Part shown: one piece after another, positions 5,658-6,091 of the stretch
Layout of the letters: every line of letters begins with the position of its first letter
Position numbering within the stretch: position 1 is the first letter of the stretch
The notes under the pieces: model-generated
Databases searched by the model: none
The model's input: the letters and a program-made list of their open reading frames with translations, nothing else
Told to the model about the DNA's origin: nothing
Position numbers and translations under genes: made by a program
Assembly (NCBI GenBank): GCA_027020105.1
Contig: JALUVW010000089.1
Span: 1-6,091 of the forward strand
Length of the DNA stretch: 6,091 nucleotides
Reading direction: 5' to 3'
Origin: Candidatus Falkowiibacteriota bacterium
GTDB taxonomy: Bacteria; Patescibacteriota; Patescibacteriia; Patescibacteriales; SZUA-104

Positions 5658-6091
5658 ATGTCTAAGCTCCAAACCATCTTCATCTGCTCGCGTTGCGACG
5701 CCCAGTTCCGCAAATGGAACGGGCGTTGTTCCGAATGCGGCGCTTGGGGGACCTTGCGGGAGCAGACCGTGGACGCGAAAAAAACAGGAAGCGCGAAACT
5801 GCCCGCGGTTCCTGCTGAAATTATTGACTTCAACAATATAGAGACGAGGCACTGCCTCGTCTCTACGCGGATTAAAACGAATATCGGCGAAGTTGATCGC
5901 GTCTTGGGCGGAGGAATCGTTCCCGGATCGCTGATTCTTCTCTCCGGCGAACCCGGAATCGGCAAGTCAACAATCGTGGCGCAAATCGCTAGCGCCGTTG
6001 CCAAAGGAAGTCCGACTTCGGGGAGGCGAAGTCGGACTTCGGACTTCCGTGTTAATCCTATGCCGGTTTTCTACGCCAGCGGCGAAGAATC
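5658..6091 (+). CDS. radA: RadA (Sms) DNA repair ATPase, 5' part, with two in-frame palindromic insertions
   Basis: RadA is a RecA-family ATPase that promotes branch migration during recombinational repair. The window holds 144 residues; the gene runs off the end. A C4 zinc finger is complete: C10-S-R-C13 and C24-S-E-C27 in the typical CSRCDAQFRKWNGRCSECGA context. The ATPase domain begins with VDRVLGGGIVPGSLILLSG (79-97), Walker A is GEPGIGKST (97-105), and PVFYASGEE (136-144) is the start of the next conserved strand. Two segments are unlike normal RadA: ETRHCLVS (62-69) before the ATPase domain, and GSPTSGRRSRTSDFRVNP (117-134) between the Walker A helix and the next strand, where E. coli RadA has only a short turn. 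Both are encoded by perfect palindromes (5839-5865 and 6006-6048), and the frame is kept through both. Start ATG at 5658 suits the usual short leader before the zinc finger; no Shine-Dalgarno is near. The KNRFG motif and Lon-like C-terminal domain would lie outside. Whether the full gene is intact is unknown. Confidence 0.95.
   Translation, partial: MSKLQTIFICSRCDAQFRKWNGRCSECGAWGTLREQTVDAKKTGSAKLPAVPAEIIDFNNIETRHCLVSTRIKTNIGEVDRVLGGGIVPGSLILLSGEPGIGKSTIVAQIASAVAKGSPTSGRRSRTSDFRVNPMPVFYASGEE
5839..5865. repeat. 27-bp perfect palindromic element inside radA (element A)
   Basis: The 13-base arm TAGAGACGAGGCA (5839-5851) and its exact complement (5853-5865) surround a single C. It encodes radA residues 61-70 in frame, between the zinc-finger linker and the ATPase domain, a place where related RadA proteins read straight into the T-[RG]-[IF]-K-type segment. 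The core GAGACG...CGTCTC has no stop codon in any of six frames. A palindrome this exact inside a conserved gene is best explained by insertion of a small dispersed repeat. Confidence 0.85.
6006..6048. repeat. Palindromic element with tandem tail inside radA (element B)
   Basis: GAAGTCCGACTTCG (6007-6020) pairs exactly with 6027-6040 around a GGGAGG loop, a 14-bp perfect stem. Each arm is itself nearly palindromic (AAGTC-C-GACTT). A repeat of TCGGACTT (6032-6039 and 6039-6046) extends the right side so that 6039-6048 can also pair with 6006-6015. It encodes radA residues 117-131 in frame, in a predicted surface loop. The 34-bp stem-loop is stop-free in all six frames. Its sequence is unrelated to element A, so it is a second repeat family. 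Confidence 0.85.

Noticed and set aside
5516..6004. 162-residue open frame antisense to radA
   Set aside because: It covers the radA zinc finger and Walker A coding region plus the AT-rich repeat spacer; radA motifs fix the real strand.
5839..6048. Intrinsic terminators or attenuators inside radA
   Set aside because: The stems lack T-tracts on the plus strand and lie in the coding region in frame, so insertion of repeats explains them better.

Overview
The window most likely comes from a Patescibacteria (Candidate Phyla Radiation) genome, probably of Parcubacteria type. This is inferred from protein style and gene content, because no marker RNA is present. The pilus proteins are Lys/Asn-rich, PilN carries a long charged cytosolic extension, and a compact pilM-pilN-pilO set sits beside a membrane-anchored TolB-like propeller protein and a membrane-anchored DsbA-like thioredoxin. 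Intergenic spacers are AT-rich and full of short inverted repeats. Genes stop with TAA or TAG and no in-frame TGA needs recoding, so the standard bacterial code fits. None of the six genes has a recognisable Shine-Dalgarno sequence.

Layout. Positions 1-177 hold no recognisable gene but contain a 133-bp element with imperfect terminal inverted repeats and an internal GC hairpin. From 3044 down to 178 on the minus strand runs pilM, pilN, pilO, the inner-membrane alignment module of a type IV pilus or related machine. A 269-bp AT-rich divergent spacer (3045-3313) contains a 16-bp tandem duplication and two sigma70-like promoter candidates that face each other. On the plus strand follow a single-pass membrane protein with a PD40/TolB-like beta-propeller (3314-4567), a spacer with three hairpins, a DsbA-like thiol oxidoreductase (4735-5499), an AT-rich repeat spacer, and the 5' part of radA (5658 to the window end). 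No gene-free stretch exceeds 300 bases.

How the parts fit. PilM, PilN and PilO are known to form a cytoplasm-to-envelope complex in type IV pilus systems. The propeller protein and the DsbA-like protein are both predicted to be anchored and to face outside. The propeller protein has exactly two cysteines, ten residues apart, so it is a plausible disulfide substrate of its neighbour. RadA is an unrelated DNA-repair ATPase.

The most unusual signal is inside radA. Two different perfect palindromic elements (5839-5865 and 6006-6048) lie in frame within the coding sequence and add short peptides at two predicted loop or linker positions of an otherwise canonical RadA. The element cores are free of stop codons in all six frames. 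This resembles the Rickettsia palindromic elements in behaviour, though not in sequence.
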